From Candidatus Aenigmatarchaeota archaeon (lineage in GTDB: Archaea > Aenigmatarchaeota > Aenigmatarchaeia > CG10238-14 > SCSR01): a stretch of DNA of 23,730 bases. Positions 1 through 7,830 of the stretch are shown here, piece by piece (within the stretch, counting starts at the first letter, position 1; the number at the start of each line of letters is the position of its first letter). The translations under genes were made by a program, and so were the position numbers. The stretch spans positions 1 to 23,730 of the forward strand of contig JASEGN010000001.1 in NCBI GenBank assembly GCA_030018055.1, read 5' to 3'. The notes beneath the pieces were generated by a model that searched no databases, was not told the DNA's origin, and was given only the letters and a program-made list of their open reading frames with translations.

Positions 1-732
1 ACTAAGTTGATTGCACTCATGTCTACCGATTATGCTTGGGTAGATATAAAAAAGGCAAGAGATTTAGGTATAACGGTAACTAATGTCCCAGGATATGCAA
101 CAGAATCTGTTGCTGAACACACATTCGGTTTGATAATTTCTGTTCTCAAAAACATCACAAAAGCGGATAAAAGTGTAAGAAATGGAGAATGGGTAAAAGA
201 ACCATTTAAAGGGTCTGAACTTAAAGGTAAAATTTTGGGTATAATTGGCCTTGGAAGAATTGGTAGTAGAGTAGCAGAAATTCCTCATGGTTTTGGAATG
301 GAAGTTATAGCAAATGATATTAAACCAAGAAGTATATCTGGTGTAAAAATGGTTGAATCTGATGAACTATTAAAAAGAAGTGATATTGTTACATTACATT
401 GCAACCTTAACCCTACTTCAGAAGGTCTTATTGATGAAGATAAGTTAAATCAAATGAAACCGTCCGCTATTTTAATTAACACTTCAAATGGTAAAGTGGT
501 AGACACAGAGGCGTTAGTTAAAGCCTTAAAAGAAAAAAGAATTGCAGGTGCAGGAATAGATGTTTTACCGAAAAGACCTGGTAAGAATGATCCTTTACTT
601 CAACTTGATAATGTTGTGATTACACCCGAAATTGCTTTCAATACTAGTGAGGCTCTTATGAGAAGAGTTGATATTTGTATCGATAACATAGAGGCTTTCA
701 TTAAAGGTAAACCACAAAATGTTGTGAACTGA
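1..732 (+). CDS. D-2-hydroxyacid dehydrogenase-like protein, 5' partial, atypical active site
   Basis: C-terminal part of a D-isomer-specific 2-hydroxyacid dehydrogenase (PGDH/D-lactate dehydrogenase family); the frame is open from base 1, so the start lies outside the window. The Rossmann NAD(P)-binding loop GLGRIG is clear, as is the family's tail order INTSNGKVVD, then AGIDVLPKRP, then NVVITPEIAF. All three positions that normally carry the catalytic Arg, Glu and His are changed: Asn at residue 163 (SNG for the usual xRG), Arg at 192 (KRP for xEP) and Glu at 210 (TPEIA for TPHIA), counting from base 1. The fold and cofactor site look intact, so it may be a pseudoenzyme or have a different chemistry. 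It lies 11 nt before the GNAT gene, probably in one operon. Family assignment is firm; substrate unknown. Confidence 0.85.
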   Translation, partial: TKLIALMSTDYAWVDIKKARDLGITVTNVPGYATESVAEHTFGLIISVLKNITKADKSVRNGEWVKEPFKGSELKGKILGIIGLGRIGSRVAEIPHGFGMEVIANDIKPRSISGVKMVESDELLKRSDIVTLHCNLNPTSEGLIDEDKLNQMKPSAILINTSNGKVVDTEALVKALKEKRIAGAGIDVLPKRPGKNDPLLQLDNVVITPEIAFNTSEALMRRVDICIDNIEAFIKGKPQNVVN

Positions 733-743
733 GTAGTGAAAAA

Positions 744-1295
744 ATGAAATTCAAACCTGGACAACTTATCAAAACTTCCTGGATAAACGATGAAAAAGTA
801 TCCTTCAGATGTGTAAAGGCAGAAGATACTTATGGTTTGTTAAACCACCTAAATGGCTTAGTAAAGGAGAAAGCATTCATAGGTCTGAACAGAGTTTTAA
901 CAAGAAGAGAAGGAATAAAATTCGTTGAAAAACTTTTGGAATCGATGAAAGAGGGAGACGTACCTTTAATAATCGAAGTAAATAAGAAGGTTGTTGGATG
1001 GGGGGATCTTAGACCTGGAAGGCATTCTCGTTCTCATGTTGCTGAAATCATACTTTCAATAGATAAAAAATATAGGAAGTTGGGTATTGGAACAAGAATG
1101 ATTAAGCTTTTGATAGAGATTGCAAAAAGTCTCAAAATTAAGATTATCTCTTTAACAGTTGTAGCCAACAATATTGCGGCTAGAAACTTATATAAAAAAT
1201 TAGGGTTTAAAGAGGTTGGAAAAATCCCTGAAGGGAGGAGATATGGTAATAAATATTACGATGAAATTTTAATGGTGAAAAAATTAGTCCATTAA
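744..1295 (+). CDS. GNAT family N-acetyltransferase
   Basis: 183 aa, a typical single-domain GNAT. The acetyl-CoA pyrophosphate-binding motif is visible as YRKLGIGTRM (about residues 110-119; the R/Q-x-x-G-x-G/A pattern), preceded by the strand AEIILSIDKK. The later segment VVANNIAARNLYKKLGFKEVG is the usual motif B, with the Asn and Tyr that contact CoA. The acceptor cannot be predicted; the RimI/RimJ-like layout allows protein N-termini, polyamines or small amines. It starts 11 nt after the dehydrogenase-like gene and ends 26 nt before the M20 peptidase, so it is probably co-transcribed with both. Confidence 0.88.
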   Translation: MKFKPGQLIKTSWINDEKVSFRCVKAEDTYGLLNHLNGLVKEKAFIGLNRVLTRREGIKFVEKLLESMKEGDVPLIIEVNKKVVGWGDLRPGRHSRSHVAEIILSIDKKYRKLGIGTRMIKLLIEIAKSLKIKIISLTVVANNIAARNLYKKLGFKEVGKIPEGRRYGNKYYDEILMVKKLVH

Positions 1296-1321
1296 AAATA
1301 ATTGATTCACATAAAGATGAA

Positions 1322-2455
1322 ATGATTTCATTTACTCAGGATTTGGTTAAAATTAATTCTGTTTATAATAACGAAACTAAAGTTTGCAAGTTAATTAAAA
1401 AGAAACTCACTAAGTATGGAATTGAAAGTAAACTAGTAGGAGAAGATAAAAACAGACTTAATCTAATTGCAAAAATAGAAGGAACCAGTCATAAAAAAAG
1501 TTTGATGTTTAATGGTCATACAGATACTGTTGCTGTCGGTGATGTATCTAAATGGAAATATGACCCATTTTCTGGAAAATTCGTCAACGGAAAAATATAT
1601 GGTCGTGGCTCACATGACATGAAAAGTGGTGTGGCAGCAATAGTTTTTGCTGCTATTGGTTTAGTAGAGTCAAAAATAAAATTAAATGGAGATTTAATCC
1701 TCGCTTTTACATCAGACGAAGAAAGTGGTGCCCATACTGGTGTAAAATACCTGATTAAAAAAACTATTAAACCAAATGCCTGTATAATTGCAGAACCCGA
1801 GAGTAAAAAAATGGTTATTGGTAATCGAGGGATATATCGTTTTGAAATTACCACAAAGGGTAGAACAGCTCATACGGGAAAGGTAGATAAAGAAGGGATA
1901 AACGCAGTAACAAAAATGGCAAAAGTACTTCTTGCTTTAGGAAAGATAAAACCACATTATGTAAAACACAAAATGTTTCCACCACCAAAAATTACTCCTG
2001 GAACTTTTGTACAAGGGGGTGTAGCCATAAATATTGTACCAGATACGTGCAGTGCCCTGGTTGATTGTAGATTGAGCTATGGTCAAACTAAGAAAAGTAT
2101 AGTAGCAGATATTAACAAACAACTGAAGAAACTGAAGAAAAAAGATAGAGAATTATCTATAAAAATTCGTGAAACAGCATATAGTCCACCGGTTATAATA
2201 AACAAAAATGAAAAAATTGTTAAAATTTCTAGTAAAAATATTAAACTCATCTATGGATTTAAACCAAAATTAATAGTGAGTGGTGCTGCAACTGATGGTA
2301 ACTTTTTAACCGCTGCTGGAATATCTACTGTAGTTTTTGGACCTGAAGGTAATAATGCTCATTCAGAAAATGAATTTGTCATTGCTAATAGTATCCCAAA
2401 AGTTTCGAAGGTGTATGCTTTATCTGCAATAGATTTTCTAAGTGTTAAAAAATGA
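1322..2455 (+). CDS. M20 family metallopeptidase (ArgE/DapE/LysK-like)
   Basis: 377 aa, full length for the M20 di-zinc amidohydrolase/peptidase family. The metal-binding and catalytic motifs appear in order: NGHTDTVAVGD (His ligand and catalytic Asp), GRGSHDMKSG (bridging Asp), TSDEESG (catalytic Glu pair), IIAEPES (Glu ligand) and a late AHSENEF (His ligand). The dimerisation domain lies between, including the HTGK segment. Members deacylate or desuccinylate amino acids such as acetylornithine or succinyl-diaminopimelate, or cleave dipeptides; the substrate cannot be told here. The ATG at 1322 is the only usual start codon after the last in-frame stop, although the frame before it still reads like the family's N-terminal helix. 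Its stop overlaps the gatB start (ATGA), so the two are translationally coupled. Confidence 0.9.
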   Translation: MISFTQDLVKINSVYNNETKVCKLIKKKLTKYGIESKLVGEDKNRLNLIAKIEGTSHKKSLMFNGHTDTVAVGDVSKWKYDPFSGKFVNGKIYGRGSHDMKSGVAAIVFAAIGLVESKIKLNGDLILAFTSDEESGAHTGVKYLIKKTIKPNACIIAEPESKKMVIGNRGIYRFEITTKGRTAHTGKVDKEGINAVTKMAKVLLALGKIKPHYVKHKMFPPPKITPGTFVQGGVAINIVPDTCSALVDCRLSYGQTKKSIVADINKQLKKLKKKDRELSIKIRETAYSPPVIINKNEKIVKISSKNIKLIYGFKPKLIVSGAATDGNFLTAAGISTVVFGPEGNNAHSENEFVIANSIPKVSKVYALSAIDFLSVKK

Positions 2456-3852
2456 AAGTAGTAATGGGATTAGAATTACATGTACATCTGCTTAGTAAGA
2501 GTAAGTTATTTTGTTCATGTCCAACTAATTATGAAAATAAAGAACCAAATACCCTCGTTTGCCCTGTTTGTTGCGGATTTCCTGGTTCTAAACCAAAAAT
2601 AACCAAAAAGGTTTTAGACAGTGGAATAATGGTTGCCAAAGCTTTAAATTGTAACATATCTCCTGTGATATTTTTCTCCCGTAAAAGCTACCCTTACCCA
2701 GACATGCCTAAAAATTTCCAGATATCTCAGTATGAAATTCCATTAGCTTTTAATGGTTATTTAGAAATTACAAACAAAAAAGTCAGAATAAAAAGAGTGC
2801 ATTTGGAAGAAGATCCTGCCAAGCTAGTGCATGTAGGTGGAGATATAACCTCTGCTAAGTACGTCTTAGTTGATTACAACCGTGCTGGTATTCCTTTAAT
2901 AGAAATTGTTACTGAACCTGATTTTGAATCTACAAAAGAAGTGAGAGAATTTTTATCGAAATTAACATCGATACTAGAGCATTTAGGAGTTTATGATGCT
3001 AGCAAGGAAGCTGCACTAAGAGTAGATACCAACATATCGCTAGAAGGTGGAGAAAGAGTAGAAATAAAGAATATTACTGGCTTTGCTAATATAGAGAAGG
3101 CATTGAATTATGAAATTGTTAGACAACAGAATCTATTGCGAATGGGTATGCAGGTTGAAAGAGAAACTAGACATTTTGATGCTGATACAAAAATTACTTA
3201 CAGCTTAAGGAAGAAAGAATTTGAAGAAGACTATGGGTATATTATGGATAGCGACTTACCATGGATTGAAATTTCAGATGAATGGATTAAAGAAATAGAA
3301 AAACAAATGCCTGAGCTACCGGATACGAGAATAAAGAGATTTGTTAAGAAGTACGAAATTAGAGAAAGGGACGCGAAAGTAATAGTTTATGTCGATAAAA
3401 CATTAGCTGATTTTTTCGAAAGTTGCATGAAAATTTATAAGAAACCCAAAATGTTAGCAAAATGGATTGTCGCTGATCTGTTAAAATGCCTTAATTACCA
3501 AGGTGTAACAATAAGAGAATCTAAAGTTAAACCAAAAACTTTCGTCGAGCTATTAAAATTGATTGATGAGAAGAAAATTACAGAGAGATTAGCGAAGGAA
3601 ATAATAAAAGAGTTTGTTGCTACGGGCACATCTCCTAAGGAAATAATTAAAGCGAAAAAATTGGTTAGAATTGAAGAAAAGGAATTACTACCGATAATAA
3701 AAAATGTTATAAAAGAAAATAAGAAGGCTGTAGAGGACTTTAAAGCAGGTAAAGAAAAATCCTTGGAATTTTTAATCGGTCAAGTTTTAAGAAAAACAAA
3801 GGTTAGAGCTGACCCAAAAATAGTTAGAGAGCTCATTAAAAGGTTAATCTAA
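2452..3852 (+). CDS. gatB: Aspartyl/glutamyl-tRNA amidotransferase subunit B
   Basis: 466 aa, normal length for GatB. This subunit of the GatCAB amidotransferase binds mischarged Asp-tRNA(Asn) or Glu-tRNA(Gln) and activates the acyl group for amidation in the cytoplasm. The N-terminal signature GLELHVHLLSKSKLFCSC is followed by VCPVCCGFPGS; together the two Cys pairs form the zinc site. HLEEDPAKLVH and DYNRAGIPLIEIVTEPD are diagnostic of the GatB/GatE catalytic core. The C-terminal part (from about residue 340) is helical and YqeY-like, with the usual tail segment LEFLIGQVLRKTK. It overlaps the M20 gene by 4 nt (ATGA). GatA and GatC are not in this window. A tRNA-Asn gene lies about 1.1 kb away, which may be chance. 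Confidence 0.97.
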   Translation: MKVVMGLELHVHLLSKSKLFCSCPTNYENKEPNTLVCPVCCGFPGSKPKITKKVLDSGIMVAKALNCNISPVIFFSRKSYPYPDMPKNFQISQYEIPLAFNGYLEITNKKVRIKRVHLEEDPAKLVHVGGDITSAKYVLVDYNRAGIPLIEIVTEPDFESTKEVREFLSKLTSILEHLGVYDASKEAALRVDTNISLEGGERVEIKNITGFANIEKALNYEIVRQQNLLRMGMQVERETRHFDADTKITYSLRKKEFEEDYGYIMDSDLPWIEISDEWIKEIEKQMPELPDTRIKRFVKKYEIRERDAKVIVYVDKTLADFFESCMKIYKKPKMLAKWIVADLLKCLNYQGVTIRESKVKPKTFVELLKLIDEKKITERLAKEIIKEFVATGTSPKEIIKAKKLVRIEEKELLPIIKNVIKENKKAVEDFKAGKEKSLEFLIGQVLRKTKVRADPKIVRELIKRLI

Positions 3853-4116
3853 AATTTTATCTTCTTTAATATAATTCTCTAACAACTGAGATATAGTTTC
3901 CTCTTCTTCATCTATTTCCACCCTAACAACATCATCAGAAAAATAACCTCTTATAGTAGCTTTCCTGTAAGACCTAGTTCTAACATCTATTTTATATTCT
4001 TTGCCAGTTGTGGGGTATTGAAGAATTCCTGATATTTCTGAGCATCCAACTAACGATTGCAATAATCTACAAAATCCATTATTCTTCTCTCTTGAAATTG
4101 TATATCGTTTCATCAT
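3844..4116 (-). CDS. Hypothetical protein, 90 aa
   Basis: Unrecognised small protein, convergent with gatB and overlapping its 3' end by 9 nt. Visible: a basic N-terminus, two Cys in the segments FCRLLQ and VGCSEI, a beta-rich middle (GKEYKIDVRTRSYRKATIRG), and an acidic C-terminal half with VEIDEEEE followed by a helix (SQLLENYIKED). No membrane segment or signal peptide. Two tandem ATGs (4116 and 4113) could serve as start; AAGGT about 8-10 nt upstream is a plausible ribosome binding site. Coding is supported by the codon pattern and by the tight convergence with gatB. Function unknown. Confidence 0.6.
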   Translation of the reverse strand: MMKRYTISREKNNGFCRLLQSLVGCSEISGILQYPTTGKEYKIDVRTRSYRKATIRGYFSDDVVRVEIDEEEETISQLLENYIKEDKILD

Positions 4117-4201
4117 CTAAATTTCTACCTTGTAATATAATTCTTAGCTTTATACTTTTCTCAATTTCAATTTGGCTTCCTAGCCGATATCTGAATAATT
4201 T

Positions 4202-4918
4202 TTAGTAACTTCTTATGGGTCTCCACTCTTTCGTACTATAGGGTTTATATTTCAAAAGGAATTTGAAATAATTCACAATATGCTTCTTTACAGCTTTAAT
4301 CTTTCCCCATTTTTTTATCCTTCTCATGGAGGTTAAAACAAAAGTATTTTCTACAAACTTAATCTTTCCAAGTTTCGCTATTCTTTTAGATAAATCCAAA
4401 TCTTCCACTGTTCTTAGATTTTCATCAAACCCACCTACTCTTTCAAAAGAATCCTTTCTATAAGCACAACACATACCACCTACCTGTGGAGTTTTTGTCT
4501 TTACTGAAGCTTTAACAAACTGATTGTAAAAAAATAAAAACAATTGATATCCAATTTCAGTACTCAATGGAAAAACATAACAAGTAGCTCCAACCACATC
4601 TTTTCTCCTAAAAGCTTTCGATAATTCTGTTAAAAGGTTTGGTGTAGCTAGGGTATCTGCATCTACAAAAAGTAATATTCTACCTCTTGCAACTTTAGCA
4701 CCAGCATTCCTTCCTACAGAAATTCCTTTTTTCCTAACTTGGATCACCTTGTCTGCATATCTTTTTGCAATTTTAATTGTGTTATCCTTGCTCATACCGT
4801 CTGCAACTATAATTTCATATTTTTCCTCATAATCCTGATTTCTTAGTGCAAGAATACAATGGGCTATATTTTTCTCTTCATTAAGAGTTGGGATCACCAC
4901 TGAAAACATGGGTTCCAT
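4202..4918 (-). CDS. GT-A glycosyltransferase, family 2
   Basis: 238 aa from the ATG at 4918. The frame stays open to 5038, but that extension runs through the tRNA-Asn gene; at 4918 the protein begins MEPMFSVVIPTLNEE, the normal start of a GT2 domain. A further in-frame ATG lies at 4909. Motifs: VVIPTLNEE nucleotide-sugar-binding strand, IIVADGMSKDNT, the metal-binding FVDADT (DxD type), GGMCCAYRKDSFERVGGFDE, and the catalytic-base motif TVEDLDLSKR. A single amphipathic or weakly hydrophobic stretch (YQLFLFFYNQFV) may touch the membrane. It likely transfers a sugar in glycan or glycolipid synthesis; donor and acceptor unknown. It starts 36 nt after the tRNA-Asn 3' end on the same strand and may share its transcript. 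A second GT2 gene diverges upstream. Confidence 0.88.
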   Translation of the reverse strand: MEPMFSVVIPTLNEEKNIAHCILALRNQDYEEKYEIIVADGMSKDNTIKIAKRYADKVIQVRKKGISVGRNAGAKVARGRILLFVDADTLATPNLLTELSKAFRRKDVVGATCYVFPLSTEIGYQLFLFFYNQFVKASVKTKTPQVGGMCCAYRKDSFERVGGFDENLRTVEDLDLSKRIAKLGKIKFVENTFVLTSMRRIKKWGKIKAVKKHIVNYFKFLLKYKPYSTKEWRPIRSY

Positions 4919-4954
4919 AATTAAACTTAGTTTTATTTTAAAATTTTTTATTAA

Positions 4955-5056
4955 CGCCCCGGGCCAGACTCGAATTCGCCAAGTTGAGAATCCTCCAAAC
5001 TTTCTGGCGACCTTCCGGTTAACAGCCGGATGCTCCACCTACTAAGCTACCGAGGC
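4955..5056 (-). tRNA. tRNA-Asn(GTT) with a 29-nt intron in the T arm
   Basis: Read on the minus strand, the exons fold as a standard tRNA. Acceptor GCCTCGG pairs with CCGGGGC (one G-U pair), then discriminator G. The D stem is GCTT/GAGC, the anticodon stem TCCGG/CCGGA with loop CTGTTAA, giving anticodon GTT (Asn), and the variable loop is AGGTC. T stem GCCAG pairs with CTGGC around loop TTCGAGT, but 29 nt (4975-5003) separate GCCAG from TTCGAGT. Without them the tRNA is a canonical 73 nt. No CCA is encoded. A TATA-like stretch (AAATATATT) lies just upstream, near 5065-5075. Confidence 0.9.
4975..5003 (-). other. tRNA-Asn intron between positions 53 and 54, bulge-helix-bulge
   Basis: The junctions form a bulge-helix-bulge for the archaeal splicing endonuclease. 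A 4-bp central helix CGCC:GGCG joins the end of exon 1 (T stem) to the end of the intron. The 5' bulge is AGA, the 3' bulge is AAT, and an inner helix AAGTT:AACTT closes a 12-nt loop. Cutting after the second base of each bulge (AG|A and AA|T), as is usual, removes exactly 29 nt and restores a perfect T arm. The outer helix is weak. The position is non-canonical; most archaeal tRNA introns lie at 37/38. Confidence 0.83.
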
Positions 5057-5115
5057 AAATACAATATATTTAGTATGTATTTTTCTTTAGTTTAATTATG
5101 AAGCTAAACATTAAT

Positions 5116-5141
5116 GAATTTCTTAAAAATTTAAGAAATTC
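5116..5141. promoter_or_regulatory. 12-bp perfect inverted repeat upstream of the GT2 gene
   Basis: Arms GAATTTCTTAAA and TTTAAGAAATTC are separated by two A, ending 12 nt before the ATG at 5154. The AT-rich centre could itself act as a TATA box. The position fits an operator overlapping the core promoter. The repressor is unknown. Confidence 0.5.
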
Positions 5142-5153
5142 TATACATAAATT

Positions 5154-5915
5154 ATGGAACCAAAGTACAGTATAATAATCCCGACAAGAAATGAGGAGGA
5201 GGCAATAGCAAAAGTCATATGCTCCATTCCTGAAGAAATAGAAAAAGAATCTGAAATAATTGTTGTAGATTCTTCTAATGATTACACCCCTGTAATAGCA
5301 GAAAGACTTGGAGCAAAAGTTATAAAAATTGGAAGAAAGGGAAAAGGAAGAGCCATGAAAAGAGGTGTTAAAGAGAGTAAGGGTAAGGTTTTGATATTTT
5401 TAGACGGAGATGGAACAGATCCACCACAGTATATCCCAAAACTATTAAAAAAATTGAAAAAGGCTAATTTAGTCCTGGGTTGTAGGTCTCCTGAGAATTT
5501 CAAAGGTGGAGAAAGGAACATAAGAATTCTTTTTAAATTTTATGCATTTTTTGTTGGACTTGTGTTTGCGGTTATAGGATTTAATGTCCTGGATCCTTTG
5601 GCTGGATTTAGAGCTATAAGGAAGGAAGACTGGTATGCTCTTGATTTGAAAAGCAATGAGTTTGAAATAGAGGCTGAAATGAATGTAAAATGTATAAATA
5701 AAGGATTTAAGATAAGTGTTGTACCAATACCATGTCTTAAAAGGGGTGGAGGTTTGTTAAAAAGTAAATTGGTAACAAACCCTAAACAATGGTTACCAAT
5801 TTTAAACATCGTTATAAAACACATCAGAGATGAAAAGGTAAGAAAAAAACTAGAAGAACTTAAAAGTGGTTTAGAAACAAAAAAGAAAATGGTAGCAAGT
5901 TATTTTAAAATTTGA
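5154..5915 (+). CDS. GT2 glycosyltransferase, dolichol-phosphate hexose synthase-like
   Basis: 253 aa GT-A fold enzyme of the DPM1/polyprenyl-phosphate glycosyltransferase group. Motifs: YSIIIPTRNEEEAI, EIIVVDSSNDYTP, FLDGDGTDPPQYI (DxD metal site), LVLGCRSP, then the group-typical NVLDPLAGFRAIRKEDW and FEIEAEM. A hydrophobic segment around residues 125-145 (FKFYAFFVGLVFAVIGFNVL) is the membrane-contacting region seen in this group; the C-terminal end is a charged helix with no further membrane segment. It probably makes a lipid-linked hexose on the cytoplasmic face of the membrane for N-glycosylation or glycolipids. It is a single gene behind a perfect inverted repeat, divergent from tRNA-Asn. 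The exact sugar cannot be told from sequence. Confidence 0.88.
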   Translation: MEPKYSIIIPTRNEEEAIAKVICSIPEEIEKESEIIVVDSSNDYTPVIAERLGAKVIKIGRKGKGRAMKRGVKESKGKVLIFLDGDGTDPPQYIPKLLKKLKKANLVLGCRSPENFKGGERNIRILFKFYAFFVGLVFAVIGFNVLDPLAGFRAIRKEDWYALDLKSNEFEIEAEMNVKCINKGFKISVVPIPCLKRGGGLLKSKLVTNPKQWLPILNIVIKHIRDEKVRKKLEELKSGLETKKKMVASYFKI

Positions 5916-5985
5916 GAGCTTTGCCCGTTCTTAACTTTAGTCAGAAATTTCTTTTTGTAATATTATTTTATTTTAGTGGTATTGT

Positions 5986-6960
5986 ATGCCAGGTATAAAA
6001 AAACCAAGAAAGGGGGCTCTAGCATTTTGGCCGAGAAAAAGAGCGAAAAGAATTTATCCAGTGATAACTCGATACCCTGAAGTAGAAAAAGTAAAGCTAC
6101 TAGCATTTGCTGGCTACAAGGCTGGAATGACCCATGTAATTGTGGTAGATAATAGAAAGGGATCACCGACTTTCGGTCAAGAGATAACAGTTCCAATAAC
6201 TGTTCTTGATTGCCCACCTCTAAAAGTAATTGGCCTACGTGCCTATGAAAGTACAGTAAAGGGTTTAAAGGCTATTTCAGAAGTCTATACAAAGGATTTA
6301 CCGAAAGATCTTGAAAAAAAGATAAAAGTTAAGCCGAATGAAGAGAATTTGAAAAAAATAGAATCACAACTAGGGAAAGTTTCAAGGATTAGATTGATAA
6401 TTTGTACACAACCTCGTTTATCAGGAATTGGAAAAAAGACACCAGAGGTGTTTGAAATTGAAGTTGGTGGAAAGGATGCGAAGGAAAAATTTGAATACAC
6501 TAAGCAATTGCTTGGAAAGGAAATTTCAATCAGCGATGTGTTTAGAGAGGGAGAAGTTGTTGATGCAATAGCTGTAACAAAGGGTAAGGGTATGGCAGGA
6601 CCAGTAAAAAGATTTGGCGCAAAAATTCAGGTAAGGAAAGCGAAGAAAAAGCTCAGACATATTGGTAGCCTAGGGCAAGAAAGGCCTGGAAAAGTAAGGT
6701 ATACTGTGCCAATGGCAGGTCAACTTGGATTTTGGGTTAGGACTGAATTAAATAAGTGGCTAGTGAAAATCGGAAAGGGAGAGGAAATAACCCCAAAAGC
6801 CGGATTTAAAAGATATGGTGTTATTAAGACTACTTATGCACTGCTAGAAGGGTCTGTACCAGGACCTAAGAAAAGATTAGTGATGTTAAGAGAAGCTATA
6901 AGACCTCCAAAGGTTAGATTCCTACCACCACAAATAAAGGAGATAATCAAGGGTGGGTGA
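5986..6960 (+). CDS. rpl3: 50S ribosomal protein L3 (uL3)
   Basis: 324 aa, archaeal/eukaryotic-type L3. The N-terminus MPGIKKPRKGALAFWPRKRA is characteristic (it binds rRNA near the peptidyl transferase centre), followed by FAGYKAGMTHV and later GKGMAGPVKRFGAK and RHIGSLGQERPGKVRYTVPM. Length is normal for Archaea. GGT lies 6 nt before the ATG as a weak ribosome binding site. Its last codons overlap the ribosome binding site of L4, so the pair is co-translated. In most archaea L3-L4 head the S10-like cluster; here the run stops after L4. Confidence 0.97.
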   Translation: MPGIKKPRKGALAFWPRKRAKRIYPVITRYPEVEKVKLLAFAGYKAGMTHVIVVDNRKGSPTFGQEITVPITVLDCPPLKVIGLRAYESTVKGLKAISEVYTKDLPKDLEKKIKVKPNEENLKKIESQLGKVSRIRLIICTQPRLSGIGKKTPEVFEIEVGGKDAKEKFEYTKQLLGKEISISDVFREGEVVDAIAVTKGKGMAGPVKRFGAKIQVRKAKKKLRHIGSLGQERPGKVRYTVPMAGQLGFWVRTELNKWLVKIGKGEEITPKAGFKRYGVIKTTYALLEGSVPGPKKRLVMLREAIRPPKVRFLPPQIKEIIKGG

Positions 6961-6961
6961 A

Positions 6962-7753
6962 ATGAAAGTTAATATTTTCAATCTTCAAGGTAATGTTGTA
7001 GGAGAAATTGATTTACCAAAAGTTTTTCAGGAGCAAATAAGGGAAGACTTAATTGCAAGGGCTGTCCTTGCCATTTGGGCTGCAAGAAGACAGCCTTATG
7101 GTGTTGATGTAATGGCTGGAAAAAGAACTTCTGCACACTATCATGGGGTTAGGAGAGCAAGATGGACCATGATGGGTAGGGATCTAGCTAGATTACCAAG
7201 ATTGCATGGAAAGATAGCACCTCACCTTATGTGGAGGGCTAGGTTTGCTCCTATGGTAAAAGGAGGTAGAAGAGCACATCCACCCAAGGTTGAGAAGATC
7301 TGGAGAGTAAAAATCAATAAAAAAGAAAGAAGAAAAGCCATTAGATCAGCTATAGCATCTACAGCTTGTAAAGAATGTGTTTTAGCAAGAGGGCATAAGG
7401 TTGAGAAAGTTGAGAAGCTACCAATAGTTGTTGATGATGAGATTCAAAAAATTAAAAAAACTAAAGATCTAGCTGAATTTTTGAAAAAAATTAATCTAAG
7501 CGATGAACTAGAGAGAATAAAGGTTAGAAAGATCAGGGCTGGCAGAGGAAAGGTTAGAGGTAGAAGGTATAAGATAAAAAAAGGTCCTCTAATAGTTGTT
7601 AGCAAAGACGAGGGCATAAGCAAAGCTGCAAGAAATTTGCCAGGTATAGATGTTTGTTTAGTTAAAAATTTAAATGCAGAACTGCTAGCACCAGGTACAG
7701 TTTGTGGGCGACTTACAATTTTTTCAAGAAGTGCAATGGAAAGTTTGAAATAA
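6962..7753 (+). CDS. rpl4: 50S ribosomal protein L4 (uL4)
   Basis: 263 aa, archaeal L4, which wraps 23S rRNA and lines the exit tunnel. The start was set at ATG 6962 (MKVNIFNLQGN), which matches the family's N-terminus and is preceded by GGTGG inside the end of L3; an upstream in-frame GTG at 6953 would add only three residues. The conserved loop GKRTSAHYHGVRRARW and the following GRDLARLPRLHGKIAPHL are clear. The C-terminal part (LNAELLAPGTVCGRLTIFS) is also typical. It is the last gene before a convergent small gene; L23, L2 and S19, which normally follow, are absent from this window. Confidence 0.97.
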   Translation: MKVNIFNLQGNVVGEIDLPKVFQEQIREDLIARAVLAIWAARRQPYGVDVMAGKRTSAHYHGVRRARWTMMGRDLARLPRLHGKIAPHLMWRARFAPMVKGGRRAHPPKVEKIWRVKINKKERRKAIRSAIASTACKECVLARGHKVEKVEKLPIVVDDEIQKIKKTKDLAEFLKKINLSDELERIKVRKIRAGRGKVRGRRYKIKKGPLIVVSKDEGISKAARNLPGIDVCLVKNLNAELLAPGTVCGRLTIFSRSAMESLK

Positions 7754-7764
7754 AGACAATTTTC

Positions 7765-7782
7765 ATTAGACACGTGTCTAAT
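7765..7782. terminator. 18-bp perfect palindrome between convergent genes
   Basis: Each half is ATTAGACAC and its complement, giving an uninterrupted 18-bp palindrome 11 nt after the L4 stop and 48 nt after the stop of the convergent small gene on the other strand. The place suggests a bidirectional terminator or RNA-processing hairpin; a protein-binding site is equally possible. A TATA-like TTTATATAA follows at about 7789. Confidence 0.4.
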
Positions 7783-7830
7783 AAAAATTTATATAATTTC
7801 TATTACTAATTACTAATTTTTGTTACTTAC

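Noticed and set aside
4919..5038. Upstream extension of the minus-strand GT2 frame to 5038
   Set aside because: It reads through the tRNA-Asn gene; the GT2 domain begins normally at the ATG 4918.
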